The notes beneath the pieces are model-generated. The model had not been told where the DNA came from. It did no database searches and saw only the letters and a list, made by a program, of their open reading frames with translations. From positions 160,556 through 224,555 of the forward strand of contig JALQPE010002554.1 of the NCBI GenBank assembly GCA_030407315.1: 64,000 nt of DNA, written 5' to 3'. This DNA comes from Asparagopsis taxiformis. Taxonomy: Eukaryota; Rhodophyta; Florideophyceae; Bonnemaisoniales; Bonnemaisoniaceae. Position numbers and translations under genes: made by a program. Of the stretch, positions 40,849-53,166 are shown one piece after another (position 1 is the stretch's first letter; each line of letters opens with the position of its first letter).

Positions 40849-42597
40849 ATGTACGTCACAGCCGGCATAAATGTCACACCAAATATCACCTTCAGCACCT
40901 TCCAATCCAGGAACGAAGCTCTCAATATGGTTGCAAATGCGCTCTTGACGGTCTTCATTCTCAGTAACATCGTCTCCATTACCTCAAAGATTGCACAGAA
41001 AACTTCCGGTGACCATTTTTCCTTCAAGTCTTTCCGTCGATATATTATCTTCACCAGTAGTGACGAACCCGTTCGCCTCATCTCCTGGTTCCAACACAGA
41101 TATCAGTACCATCAAAAAGGGTGGAGACGGCACCCAAAGAAAATCAACTGGGGGCGTTTATTGCTTCCATTATCTGCTCGTTTGTTTATTTTGTTCGCGT
41201 CGATAGCGTCCATAGTCATCACAATCCCTGGGGAGAAAGTGTTGTCAGGTTGTGACAGGGGAGACTTTTCCCCTGGGTTGAATTCCATTATGAAGAATAT
41301 ATCTCGAGAAAGCTCTTCTCAAGAACAAAGAATTCTAAGTTCTGATAATCCTATAGCCAGTGATAGAGGAAATGCTATTTCAACTCTTTCATTCTGTAGC
41401 GTTCCAGTTTTCGAATTCAATCAAACCTCCAGCTTGGGTATTAGATTGAGGTACTATCAATTCGGAGCTACAAAATGGTGTAGACCGGCGAAACCTGGTC
41501 CAACAGAATTGACAAATGGCATTGAATGATTGGGGTAAGTTGTTTTCGGTGCCGGATTACTGATATATGGATCTCCAATTAATAACATTATTCAATGTCG
41601 TTAATTAACGGGAGAATAACGGCCTATTCAATATACACTCGAGTTCAGTACCATTCAGCATGCGTCCATGCTGCATGACTATTACAGCAGCTGAAACGAT
41701 CCCGGAATCAGTACAGCACACTGCTTGTCATCACAAGCACCTCGCGGCAGTAGTAGAAGATGTTCGGGGTATAAATACACCAAGGTAGCGATGGTAGAAG
41801 GGGAATAGAAGCCAAGCGGGCTCAGGAGCCCTAACAGACTGATTAAAGGAACACGGCTAAGGCTGTTCCAGCTATAATGGTTCTTGGAGGCAAACGATGG
41901 CCTTCATGAACAGACTTTCTCCTTTGAGTGGAAAACCTCTAGTAGAAGACAGCTTCTCAGTTTACCAGAGAAAATGATTCCATCTCAAGTACTAGCTGCT
42001 GCCATCGTGGATGCTCTGAATGAGCAAGGTTTAAATTGTATACGTCGCGATGGAATGCAGAATTCTTCCAATGAAGGAAGCTTCAAAGAGTTTGCATATC
42101 TCTAGGATCAATGTACCTTCCAAGTGAATAAAATGGGACCATTAGTCGACAAATATCTCGGTTGTTTTTTTGTACTAAAGAAACGAGATGATCCAGTTCC
42201 ACGGTACGATCTAGCAAATAATCAGCTAACGGAAGAATGCCCCATTCAAGTCGTCACCAGTCAACCCATCGTCAACTTCCTCCCTCTCTCCGTCCTGCTC
42301 GCTGTCTTGTTTGCAATCAATATTGCTGTCACAGTGGCAATACCTAATTATGGGAACATATTGGAGGGTACATATCATTTGGTGAAGGAAACATTGGGAT
42401 ATGACTGTATGTCGAATCCATTGGAGGAATCTGTAGAACAGATGCCGGCTGGGAAAGAAATTCCGTTTCGACGTGTTCTACGTGGAGGAACTGGTCATGT
42501 TGGGTTCTTGAAACAGGCTGATGACGAGCCTGTTGACGGTTTTGATGCAAACACAATCGTTTGCGGGAGTGTTGCACCCGGAGAGGCAGTTGCGTAA
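40849..42597 (+). pseudogene. Three-helix membrane protein, tandem family member 2, disrupted
   Basis: Paralogue of 37891-39279 in the same order: helices 1 and 2 (ALLTVFILSNIVSI, LFILFASIASIVITIPG), variable domain, helix 3 (LPLSVLLAVLFAINIAVT) and the conserved tail (TYHLVKETLGYDCMSNPLEE). A 397-bp solo LTR (41479-41875) splits the variable domain after ATKW; the frame resumes exactly after the duplicated AATGG. A further in-frame TAG at 42103-42105 replaces a residue between the blocks FAYL and CTFQV, and the tail stops early after GEAVA. The first half can still make a 226-residue protein with two helices. Confidence 0.85.
41479..41875 (+). mobile_element. Solo LTR (397 bp) in the second paralogue
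   Basis: Starts TGTAGACCGG; 5-bp flank AATGG on both sides (41474-41478, 41876-41880). A TATA box (GGGGTATAAATACACC, about 41768) fits an LTR promoter. The 3' end CAGCTAT lacks the usual CA, so the LTR nature is inferred from TG, TATA and the target duplication. No related LTR is in the window. Confidence 0.7.
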
Positions 42598-44050
42598 GAC
42601 ACAGGTAGGACAAATGATGCGGGCGGAGATGTGATGTTAGGAGGGAAAGCGTGTCATCAAAATTGCTAGCGTTTGGAATGGAAGAGTAGATGATTCAAGT
42701 TTAGGAAAGTAGTTATTGTTTGGTTCGTTGCTCTGATATTTTTACTTTTGTGCATATATGGACGTTATATGTAGAGAACTTAAAGCCTTCTAGATCACCG
42801 AAATACTGTTGACTACTCAACCTATTGTAGCGTTATTCATATATATGTCTGCAAATCAACTGCGACAATGCCTGCTGCAGATGTCATACCAGATGTCTTG
42901 GCCAAACACTAGACAGAATCAAAGGATTTCAAGGAACGCTAAATGTATTTCAACTTCACAAGCATTAGAAGAAGAACAAACGCGAAATTGACGGAGTGAC
43001 GATTGCCACGTAGCCGGTACGCGACACGTATTTATCGCGCAGTCTCAGTGGGACGGCGCGCGTATTATCTAATCAGAATGAGCGTGGGCGGCCGGTATCT
43101 GGAAGCCGACTATGTAGAAGCAATCCAGCCTCGAAATACGCATGCACAAGTGCGAAGCAGCCGGCTTGCTTGAGGAAAACACTCTGTGTCGCTGCCAGAA
43201 GAACAAGTTGTCGACAGAGCATCACCCACATGCGCGTCAATTCTGCAGCCCAGTCGTCGCTTTCGTTCCGCTCCCACCATCCCGCTCTATCTTCGAGCCT
43301 CAGTAGCTTAGCACGGACCGCTACTGGGGGGCCTACTGCTACACGCATCAGGCAGGCCGTTCGGACTGAAGGACTACACAACGCCTACCCCTCAGTAGTT
43401 GTCTGGAAAATCCCGGTAAACGCTGCAGTTATACTGCGTTGTATTTATGGTGTTATCGAGGATCATATCGAGTTATGGGCGTTGAACGGATGCGAAATGA
43501 TGTTAACGAAGTTCCATCCTGCAGTTTATCGATATGGACGGGCCAGTACCGCGCAACGCTGATTTCCACCAACGGGGGCCTTCGTTCTGACATACATTTG
43601 GACCAATAGAAATATTTTTTTTCTGCGATGAGGGAGACATAAAACATAAAGATTGGCGGGAAATACCAATATTCCAAAAAGCATGTCCCGGATCATTACT
43701 GCATACCGAGTCTGCAATCGGCCATTTCGTACACTTGGCCAGCACAACGTGTCATTTCGTTACAAGGACTGACTTGCTGCTCGAAAATCGAAATGATATT
43801 TCAAATTCCCCGCCGCAGCTGTGGGGCCGTCTTACAGAGTGGACCACTGTGGTTTAGCGCTTTTAGAAACAATATACGTCACGAGTGGTGACTCACCACG
43901 CACCGCCCACGCATCAGCGCGCTCTGCAACCACGTTTGTGCACGCTGTTCACGCAGCCATTCACATACTAGAAGAACATTCTGTCATACCGTAATTGCCA
44001 CGTATTTTACGATATGTAGAATGTCAGCTCGCCATTTTCCGTTAGCCTGT
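42598..44050. other. Intergenic, no gene supported
   Basis: 43000-43560 is more GC-rich and has ORFs on both strands (for example minus 43073-43381) without recognisable motifs; perhaps a decayed element. Confidence 0.4.
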
Positions 44051-44540
44051 AATTTGCGACTTTCATTGTTGTATTGTGACCATCGACAAATCTATTCGCA
44101 CATCATCACTTCGCTGCATGTGTCATCCGGGTAGGACACTTCTCATATGTTCCCATACGTAAGGTTTCTACTCTGTTGGCGAACGGCGTCCATCTTTTCC
44201 AGAAGTGTCCTTTCCCAGCTTGAAGATTCAACATACATCCTTGTGCCAGCAAAGGGTTACGTTCAACTGCAACGGAGAAGTGACACGAAGACACAATAGC
44301 ACAATTGTATTCGGCGATTAGTTACAACAGTTCATACGCGTCAACCATGCGTGAGACAGTGACAGCTAACACTGTAATATATCTACTGTGCAACACAAAG
44401 CAAAGCCAAACCTTGTTCGTGAGAGAACGGGGAGGATCCGTGCTTGGGGAAGCGGTAGATATGAGCCTCTTCAGCATTCCGTAACAAGAATTGTGACGAG
44501 AATAACCGATGATCATTGTTGGAGTGCAGACATCTAAAAA
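44051..44540. repeat. Diverged duplicated segment, uninterrupted copy
   Basis: Counterpart of 30891-30948 plus 37170-37560. Matching starts at TTTGCGACTTTCATTG and runs past CTATTCGCAC to AACAAGAATT, with many substitutions. It represents the state before the Copia insertion. Confidence 0.55.
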
Positions 44541-44551
44541 ACTCAGATATA

Positions 44552-45138
44552 GGAGGAATTTGGGAATAGCCATATGACTACTTTATGACTAATTTTGCGC
44601 AGCGGCGGTGCTGGCTCGGCGCACTCTCCTGGACAACTGCGTTCAAGGGAGAGCAAAACATTTGAGCTTACAGATACCTAGAAATGAAATGTTTGCGGCT
44701 ATCATCGAAAAGCGAATGTAAAAGGAAAGTTCCGCAGTTTTGTCACCGTCACTGTCACAATGAGGCCGGAAAGATCACGCCCATGAAGAAAACACAGCTG
44801 TCTTTCGTTTTATAGATGCAGTCAGTAGAGGACACTCCAGCCTCGGCTGCGTGCTTACATCTGAGCGGATAGCGAGACTGGTGTCTAATGCACTAATATG
44901 TCACGCTTTGGAAAAGAAGGGAACTATCCTGACTACTTTTGGGAAAAGCTTTCATTTAGTTGAACTTTAGCTCTGTGAACTAAAACCAACTGTAACTCGA
45001 CAGCATGTTCAGTCATGCTCACCATCCCTCCCCAGAAGAAAGATATCCTAGAGAGTGCGCTGCGTGTGCACCACCGCTGCACCGAACTAGTCAAAAACTA
45101 GTCACAAAGTAGTCATGTGGCTATTGCCAAATTCCTCC
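44552..45138. mobile_element. MITE-like element with about 85-bp inverted ends (587 bp)
   Basis: Left end GGAGGAATTTGGGAATAGCC (44552 on) is mirrored by GGCTATTGCCAAATTCCTCC at the right (to 45138). The similarity continues through ATGACTACTTT and the complement of CAGCGGCGGTGC, about 85-90 bp each side. ATA flanks both ends (44549-44551, 45139-45141) as a possible 3-bp target duplication. No ORF inside, so non-autonomous. Confidence 0.75.
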
Positions 45139-45181
45139 ATAGTGTGCCTGTATCCTTTTATGAGATGTAATTAATGGTTTC

Positions 45182-45321
45182 TGCCACTACGCTCACTGTG
45201 CCAGTACGAAGAGGCAGAAAGGCTGTCCACACCACGACGCCGCCGGGATCACGAGAGATACCAAGGCATACATAATAGAGAGATCAGGAGAGGAAAAGAA
45301 TAAACAGTTACGGCACTATCA
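45182..45321 (+). repeat. 5' LTR of the plus-strand Copia (140 bp)
   Basis: Begins TGCCACTACGCTCACTG and ends GGCACTATCA. Contains GAATAAACAG, a possible polyadenylation signal. Differs from the 3' copy at several positions and lacks two bases near its end. Confidence 0.85.
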
Positions 45322-45335
45322 GGTTATGAGCCCAG
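45322..45335 (+). other. Primer binding site complementary to the initiator tRNA-Met anticodon arm
   Basis: GGTTATGAGCCCAG directly follows the LTR. Its complement CTGGGCTCATAACC matches the conserved anticodon stem-loop of eukaryotic initiator tRNA-Met (CAU anticodon). Drosophila copia and yeast Ty5 are known to prime with such a cleaved half tRNA. Confidence 0.8.
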
Positions 45336-45575
45336 TAACACCGAAAAGCTACAACAAACCAGGCCCCATTCAACCGCCGCGTAGAGCCTTCGCTCCGCCA
45401 TCCCACATGCGTTGAGCCTCTGCTCCGCCCCGCCCCGCCCCAAGCAAAACAAACCAAAATTCCCCGCCAAACTACCACCTCCCGAGCCCAGCGGCTACAC
45501 TATCGCCAAACATCCCCAATTTGGTCTGAACTGTGGCGTTGCGCAAAACTAGAAGACTCCCACGATCGTACCACC

Positions 45576-48500
45576 ATGGACAACACAACCCCAACCTCTC
45601 CTGCCCCGCTGAGTGCCTCCGGAACCAAAGATAACTGGACTTTCCCAAGCGCCCTCCCTGAACTCAACACAACAAACTACCCGCGCTGGCGACGCGCCCT
45701 CAAAGACCAGTTAATTGTAATGGACCTAGAACACGTCATCGACCCCAACTTCCGTCTCACAGTCGGATCCACAGCAGCCCAAGTCAAAACATACAACAAG
45801 GCATCAGCAGCCACTCGCCAACACATCATGGCGAGCATTTCCGACCAAATCACCGACCGCATGGATCCCGAAATCTACGCTGAATCACCCGCCACCATAG
45901 TTCAAGCCGTCAAGGATACCCTTACCACCCCGTCCGAGCACGAACAGCGGAGCCTCGAACGCGAAGTCAAGAACCTCACAATGTCAGCAGACACCACAAT
46001 ACAGGAATTCATTACCCGACACCGCGTGCTTCGCAAACGCATGCTAGCCGCCCAATATCCTCACATACAGAACGAAAAAACCACAATTAGATTCATCCTC
46101 GATGGTCTCTCAGATCATCCCCACTACCACGACATATTACGCCAAATGAGGATAGCCGGAATACCAGCCACAATCACGGAACTCCAAGACCGACTAGAGG
46201 ACGTTGAGGAAATCAGCCAGAAAACCAAAACCATACAATTCCCTACAAACAAAGCACCATACAGTCGCAACACATATGGAAGAAATTCATACCCCAACTA
46301 CCCTCGTCAAAGCCGAAATTGGACTCCCCGACATCGCTCCACACCAAATCAAATCTACCAGCTGATGCAGCTCGGCAAAATACTATCATCCATCAAAGAT
46401 GAAACAAATCAAAATGCACGACCTTCCGCCAAACGCACCGGTAAAAGAGAGCAGGGAAACCGCCAAACCATCGCAAGAAACACAGCATCAAACACCTCAC
46501 CAGCAATGGACAAAATTGCCGAATCGATTGGAATCGCCCGGAAAATGCACCTGAATGCGCCATCTGACGACGAATCAGACAGCAGTAGTAAGTTCATTAT
46601 CGACTCCGGCGCATCCCCATCTCATGTGAACACCCTGCACCCAGGAATGACTCCACTTCCCAGCCCGATCCCCACCAAAACTGCGACGGACACTAACACA
46701 CTTTCCACACACAGCGGAAATGTCACCATTCAGACTGTCCAAGGTCACAAGCTACAAATACCCGCCCTCTTCAACCAATCCCTCAACGCCAATCTGCTCT
46801 CGGTACACGCAGTCGCAAGCCAGTGCGGCGCAGTCGTATTCGACAAGACTGCCGCCTACATCATTATCACAAGACAGAATAAACCGCGAATAATTGGCAC
46901 AGCCCCTTTCATAAAAGGAGCATACACTCTCAAATCCCACGCTTTCTCCTCCCGAACTGTCCCCCTCCCCTTACCCACTCGCACAAAATCAAAGCCAACT
47001 CCCGCAACACACAAGACAAACCGCCCCCAACGAGTCGGCATATCCACACGTACAAAACCACAAAACCACAGACTCCCAGACATCCGTCCCATCAACTACA
47101 ACAAAATCCCTGAAAAGGACGCAGCATTTCATTACTGGCACCTCGAGTTCAACCACGTGAACCTCCGAACATTGCAAAGAATGGCAATCGATGAGCTTAT
47201 CCCCCTCCCAGAAATCCTCAAACAAACCCCTCCAAAGCTAACATGCTCTGGATGCCACCACGGCAAAGTGCGACCGAAACCACACAAACCCACTCACCAC
47301 GAATACAGCGTAGGAATTGCATTATCAAGCGACATTTGCGGACCAATTTCACCAAAATCAATTCATGGAAACTCATACTTTCTCACTATGGTCGACACCC
47401 ATTCACGCCACGCGATAGTCGAATTCCTGCCCAACCGCTGCAACATCCCCCAGACACTCCAAAACCTAATCACCATGATCCAGAACCAGCTCGGAACAAC
47501 GCCGCAGATCATTACCACTGACAACGCCCGTGAATACATATCCAATGAATGCAAGTCACTCTTCACCACAATGGGCCTCCAACATCGACTCACCGTACCC
47601 TACTCGCCCCAGGAGAATGGAATTGCTGAGGGCATCGACGCAACGCTAGTCAATGCTGCCAAAGCCGCCTTATTCCACAGCAACCTATCGCTGATATTCT
47701 GGGAAGACGCCATGCGTGACGCCGTATAAAAATACAGCATCACGATGCACAGCAGCACGAAGCAACTGCCATACACATTATGGCACCGGCACGTACCACA
47801 CATAACAGCTCTCCACCCATTCGGCACAACTGGTTCTATCCCATTGCGCGCGCCCAGCGCAAAACTGGACCCCAAATCTATAGCAGTCCTATACATGTAC
47901 GACGAATCGCCATCCCACGTCATCGTACGAACACTCTCCACATCACAATACCAAAGGGTACGCACTGCCGACTTCAACCCATACCATGCTGACCAAGACC
48001 CGGTCCAATTAATGTCCACCGCCCGCAAATCTCACATTCCACATCATGACCCGACCAGCATCGACCAAAACACCCCCGCCCCACACTCCCACAAACAAGC
48101 GCGTCGATACGCAGACATCCAAGGCTGGAAAACCGCACACAACACCGAACTCAACAAACTAGACATTAATCAAACGATCCGTTGGATCCCGGACTCAGAA
48201 GTACCTCCCGGAACCCAAACAATTCCGATGACTATGACATATCGATACAAACGCACCGAAAACGGCCACATCACCGAACGAAAAGCCAGATGCGCGCTCC
48301 GAGGAGACCTCATGAAGCCCCATATACACTACAACCCTAACCACACCGCCGCTCTTATGGCCGACAAGACAACTATAAGACTCCTAATCGCAGCAGCCGC
48401 AGCAGGCCCATACGCCATCAGTCATTTCGACATGACATCGGCATATCTACACGAGAAATATCACTTCGAAAAGTTAGTATACATACGCCAATACCCCCAA

Positions 48501-49775
48501 TTCGACGGACAAATGAAACATGAAGGCAAATGCGGTATATTACTTCGCAACTTATACGGAAACCTGTCAGGGGGTTGCTATTACACCCAGGGTATCACCA
48601 CATTCCTCAAGTCACACGGATACACTCAAAGCCAACAAGACCCATGCATCTTCTTCGACATCCGCAGCCCGCAAAACTTCACCATAATCGCCGTCAGCAG
48701 CGACGACTTCCTCGTAGTCGGATCTACCCAACAACGCATCATGGACCTACACAATACCCTCTCCGGGAGATACACTATCAAAAACCTCGGACGTCCCACA
48801 AAATACCTCGGCTGGACAATTAAGTATAGCGCCGACGGTATCCATATCTCAAGCCCACAATATATATCACAAGTGCTAGTAGATATGCGACAAACAAATG
48901 CAAACCCCACCTTAAAACCATACGCTGATGGTCTCACATTACACGCCCCAGATGACACAGATACCTCCATACCCAATCTGGCCGATATCTACCGCACAAT
49001 CATCGGAACCCTCAGGTATATCGCCGACTCAACGCGTCCGGACATAGCATTCACAGTCAGCAAACTCGCAGCCGCCAATTAGTGCCCGACGAAACGTCAC
49101 TGGAGCCACCTCAAGCATCTAGTCCGATATCTCAAAGGCACCATCAACACAGGGATCTTATACACACCTTCACCCACAAAATCAATATCCCTCACCACGT
49201 ACACTGATGCAGACTACGCTGGAGACAAATTGGACTCCAAATCGACCAGTGGCGCCGTGCATCTAATCAACGGATCACCAATATCCTGGACATCCACTAA
49301 ACAGACAATGCAGGCCTTATCCACGTGCGAGTCGGAATACATCGCAGCTGCGCTAGCCGTCCAATACACGCAATGGCTACGAAGAATACTTGCTGAACTG
49401 CAAGCCCTACCAACTAAGCCTACGATGCTATTCATGGACAACTAAGCAGCTATATCTATCGCAAACAACACAGCACCGACTAAGAGGCGAAAGTTCATCG
49501 ACCTCAGACATCACTACTTACGGGAACACATACAAAAAGGCAATATCGTCCTCCAACACGTCCCGTCAAACAAAATGTTGGCCGACATTCTCACCAAACC
49601 ACTCAAAGGTCAAACTTTCGCCAACCTCATAAACCTACTGCACCTATGCACCGCCCCAGCCAACGACAAGCGAGCACAGCCAAGCCTCCTCACGAAGCAG
49701 GGGGACTGCCACTACGCCGCACGAGCGATGAAGTGTTTCGATACTTCGATCGGAGTGCTAACTGCACCCGCTTGA
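45576..49775 (+). pseudogene. Copia Gag-Pol, one frame with three in-frame stops
   Basis: A single frame from ATG 45576 interrupted at TAA 47727, TAG 49080 and TAA 49443, with no frameshift. Gag-type start (LNTTNYPRWRRALKDQLIVM); no zinc knuckle found; protease FIIDSGASPSHVN near residue 340; pre-integrase HLEFNHVN...CSGCHHGK near 520-560; integrase Asp in SSDICGP, Asp in TTDNAREY, Glu in PQENGIAEG; RT with SHFDMTSAYLHEKY and AVSSDDFLVVG (catalytic DD kept, usual YV replaced by SS); RNase H with TYTDADYAGD, CESEYIAA, LFMDN before the last stop, then MLADILTKPL. Otherwise well preserved, so the stops are recent. Confidence 0.9.
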
Positions 49776-49776
49776 C

Positions 49777-49918
49777 TGCCACTACGCTCACTGTGCCAGT
49801 ACGAAGAGGCAGACAGGCTGTCCAAACCACGACGCCGCCGGGATCACGAGAGATACCAAGGCATACATAATAGAGAGATCAGGAGAGGAAAACAATAAAC
49901 AGAGTTACGGCACAATCA
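49777..49918 (+). repeat. 3' LTR of the plus-strand Copia (142 bp, perhaps from 49707)
   Basis: Matches 45182-45321. A second TGCCACTACGC lies 70 bp upstream at 49707, directly after a polypurine tract (GCAGGGGGAC). The original LTR may have been 212 bp. Confidence 0.8.
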
Positions 49919-50105
49919 GTTTCCAAGATCATCATATTGGCACGACACTCACTGCTTACAGTGCTTTGACACAATGTCAACCTCAAGAAACTATCTTCAA
50001 GGGGAGAGACAGCGACTTAGACTCGCTGACACAATCTTCAAGCACTTCAGATCGTCTTCACGACAGTCCAAAGGATCAAACAGTATTGGACTTAGATTAG
50101 ATCCC
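49919..50105. other. Flank between Copia element and solo LTR
   Basis: No gene; probably part of the older degenerate element that continues at 50767. Confidence 0.3.
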
Positions 50106-50766
50106 TGTAGTATACGTGGCAATTCCGAAATTGCAAATATTTACGTTTTCCGCGGAATTCGAATTTCGGCGGACACGACCGATGACAGCAATGCACGAGC
50201 ATTGCTGGCGCATGCGCGCGCGCAACCGGCACACGTGTGCAACGAACGTACTGGCAACGGCCAACGGACCAACGGGTCCCTACGTGTGACCCACAAGGTC
50301 CTTTCCCATTCGGGGACGTTACGAGCAGTGTTTACACTGTAAAGCGATGCCATCGTGGCTACATAGGTATTGGCATCGTGCCGGGAGGGGAAAGGGGACA
50401 ATTCATCGAACGAGCAACGGCTCTAGTCTACGACTGACTTCTACGTTTACGTTTACGTTCTGCCTAGCGAGGCTTCGTCTCCGTCGAGCTGCGTACTCCC
50501 TACCCATCGCCGCACGTAAGGCTGATTGCATGTAGTGCCTCCGGGCTTGGTTGAGAGCGCCTCCGGTGACGTACCACCTCGTTTGCTAACGTAATCCTCG
50601 CGTGGATTGTTGCGTCGTGACGCTCGTGTCTACTCGCTAACCTATCTCTACCTTTCTACCTAACATACAGTCAAAACACCAGCGGGTGGACTGTTCGTTC
50701 GTTTCGTAAGGACAGCGTGTCCACTAGCTCGTACCAGCTACTTCGTCACCGAACTATCGTTCCACA
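50106..50766 (+). mobile_element. Solo family A LTR (661 bp)
   Basis: Complete family A LTR (TGTAGTATACG to TTCCACA) with target duplication ATCCC on both sides (50101-50105, 50767-50771). The TATA region reads CTACATAGG instead of CTATATAGG. It was left by recombination between two LTRs. Confidence 0.9.
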
Positions 50767-52505
50767 ATCCCAAAGAAGCTCGCTTCGGAGTTTCAAATAT
50801 TATTTAACGCGTAGCACACGAGCAACTTACAACAAATAAAGAAAGAACGATCAAGACATTTCAATTTCAACACCAACCGAGAAGTTTCAGCACGTTCGAC
50901 AAGTATCCGTCACGCGACGTAGAGCGTTTCGCCAAGGCGAGACATCTCCTATGGGAGATACTGCTTCCAAGGAAGCACCCAACACCTAGGAGTGTCCCCC
51001 CACATTCCAGAAATCTATCACTACTCTATACACTCGCCTCTTGAGTGTCATAGCACCATCGTTTATCACCCTTCGACTGGAGGAAGCAGAACCTGCTCTG
51101 CCCGGTCGAAACCCAACTTTCCCATCACTTTGAAGTTTTAAGGAAGAAAACGGTTTAATTGGAATCAAGTTCACTCAACCGTGAAAAAAACGGACCCGGA
51201 AAACCTTTTCAGTATACTCAACCGAGCTCCTAAATATTGGAAAATAATATCAACCTCGCACATTGGAAGTCGAACAATCGGACGTAGTCTGGAAACATGG
51301 CATCCAAAGCGTATGTACCCCCCTTCCCCAGGGACAAGGGCTGTTAAGTATCTCAAGATCGACGGTGAGAAGCTTTGCGACCATCCGATGGCAAAATCAT
51401 GCATTTCTGGGCTGGAAGTTGTCGACTGTGGCTTAAAAGTCGTAGACTACGTAATCTTTGTGATGAACAAAGTCTTGCAAGGAGAAGCGTCACCATAAGA
51501 AAGTAAGAAAGAGCTTTTAAATGACCTAACTGCAGACTTGCTATGCGACAAAGCTGTACTAGAGGAATAGAAGCTATTTTACATTCTGAGGAATGTACTA
51601 CTAATGGTTGGAGCAGAGATCCGCGGTGGAAAAGGAAATCCGATTTTCAAAGCCGTTCTGGACACGATATTCACTCCAGGATCAGATTCTAACGAAAAGG
51701 TTACAGCCAGATAAAGGTCACTCTCCGAACGACCGATAATGAACATTAGCGCACCCAATGTGCTGGAAAGGGCATAGAGGCAACCGCTTCCGAGTCCCTG
51801 GCCACCAGAGAACAGCCGAGATCCCGTCAACGACGTTCAAGCGCACGTCAACAGGCCGTCATAGAAGACGTTGTACACGAATATGCATCGCTACCCATCA
51901 CGCTCTCTCATCCCAAGTGCGTAGTGACGCCAATCGACACGCCTGTAAAGGAGAATCCTAGAAACTCAAACAAGAATTTGAATGCCGAAAGGAAATTATC
52001 CTACCGACCACCGGAAGACGATGACAAGAACCATCATCCAGTGAAAAATCAGACGAAAACGTGTACGCGCCTAAGAACCGCAGCACCCGACCAAACCGCC
52101 AAACCAAAGATCGTACCGAATCAGGTCACCCTCAGTACGACCTTGCAGGCAATAAAAGCCGCGTTGCATTCATGGTCAGGGATAAAGGATTTACCGTAGC
52201 TCCCGATAGTGGCACCGACTTCTACACAATGTCGGAAACGTTTGAAGCCGCCTGTATTCAACAGGGACTGCCCCTAGATGAAGCAACTGATGTGCTTTGG
52301 CATTGCTTGGATGGAGACGCCAAAAGGTTTTCATTCGAACGCATACAAGGGAACAGTATGAAATTGTCCGAAGCATTTCGACTCTTGAAGGATCAATTCG
52401 ATACCTTATACGACCAAAGTCAAGCGCATTACTACGTTAAAAGCATTACTATGAGCTCTATTCGCAGCGAGAAAGGACGTAACGACATTGGAGCTCTGCG
52501 AATTG
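50767..52505 (+). pseudogene. Old degenerate retroelement, gag-like part at 52061-52505
   Basis: Scattered ORFs without intact genes. 52061-52505 encodes a gag-like stretch: LDEATDVLWHCLDGDAKRFS, GNSMKLSEAFRLLKDQFDTL, SITMSSIRSEKG, typical of the capsid part of LTR retrotransposon Gag. The frame ends at the family A element inserted at 52506; the other flank is at 63840. 51181-51498 has an open frame (no ATG) of unknown identity. Confidence 0.5.
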
Positions 52506-53165
52506 TGTAGTATACGTGGCAATTCCGAAATTGCAAATATTTACGTTTTTCCGCGGAATTCGAATTTCGCCGGATACGACCGGCGACAGCAATGAACGAA
52601 CATTGCTGGCGCATGCGCGCGCGCAACCGGCACACGTGTGCAACGAACGTACTGGCAACGGCCAACGGACCAACGGGTCCCTACGTGTGACCCACAAGGT
52701 CCTTTCCCATTCGGGGACGTTACGAACAGTGTTTGCACTGTAAAGCGATGCCATCGTGGCCATATAGGTATTGGCATCGTGCCGGGAGGGAAAGGGGAGA
52801 AGACAACGATCGAGCAACGGCTCTAGTCTACGACTGACTTCTACGTTTTACGTTTACGTTCTGCCTAACGAGGCTTCGTCTCCGTCGAGCTGCGTACTCC
52901 CTACCCATCGCCGCACGTAAGGCTGATTGCGTGTAGTGCCTCCGGGCTTGGTTGAGAGCGCCTCCGGTGACGTACCACCTCGTTTGCTAACGTAATCCTC
53001 GCGTGGATTGTTGCGTCGTGACGCTCGTGTCTACTCGCTAACCACTCTACCTTCTACCGTTCTAACAATACAGTCAAACACCAGCGGGTGGACTGCTCGT
53101 TTCGTTTCGTAAGGACAGCGTGTCCGTAGCTCGTACCAGCTATCTAGAACTAACGTGGTTCCACA
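52506..53165 (+). repeat. Family A 5' LTR (660 bp)
   Basis: TGTAGTATACG to GTTCCACA; TATA region CCATATAGG. Differs from the 3' LTR (675 bp) mainly by one-base indels. Confidence 0.9.
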
Positions 53166-53166
53166 C

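Larger units (their letters stand above)
45182..49918 (+). mobile_element. Ty1/copia retrotransposon with in-frame stops
   Basis: Short LTRs (140 and 142 bp) with TG/CA ends and a target duplication GTTTC (45177-45181, 49919-49923). Internal initiator-tRNA primer site. One long coding frame with protease, integrase, RT and RNase H in Copia order. Composition (A/C-rich coding strand) is quite unlike the other Copia element, so it is a separate lineage. Confidence 0.9.
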
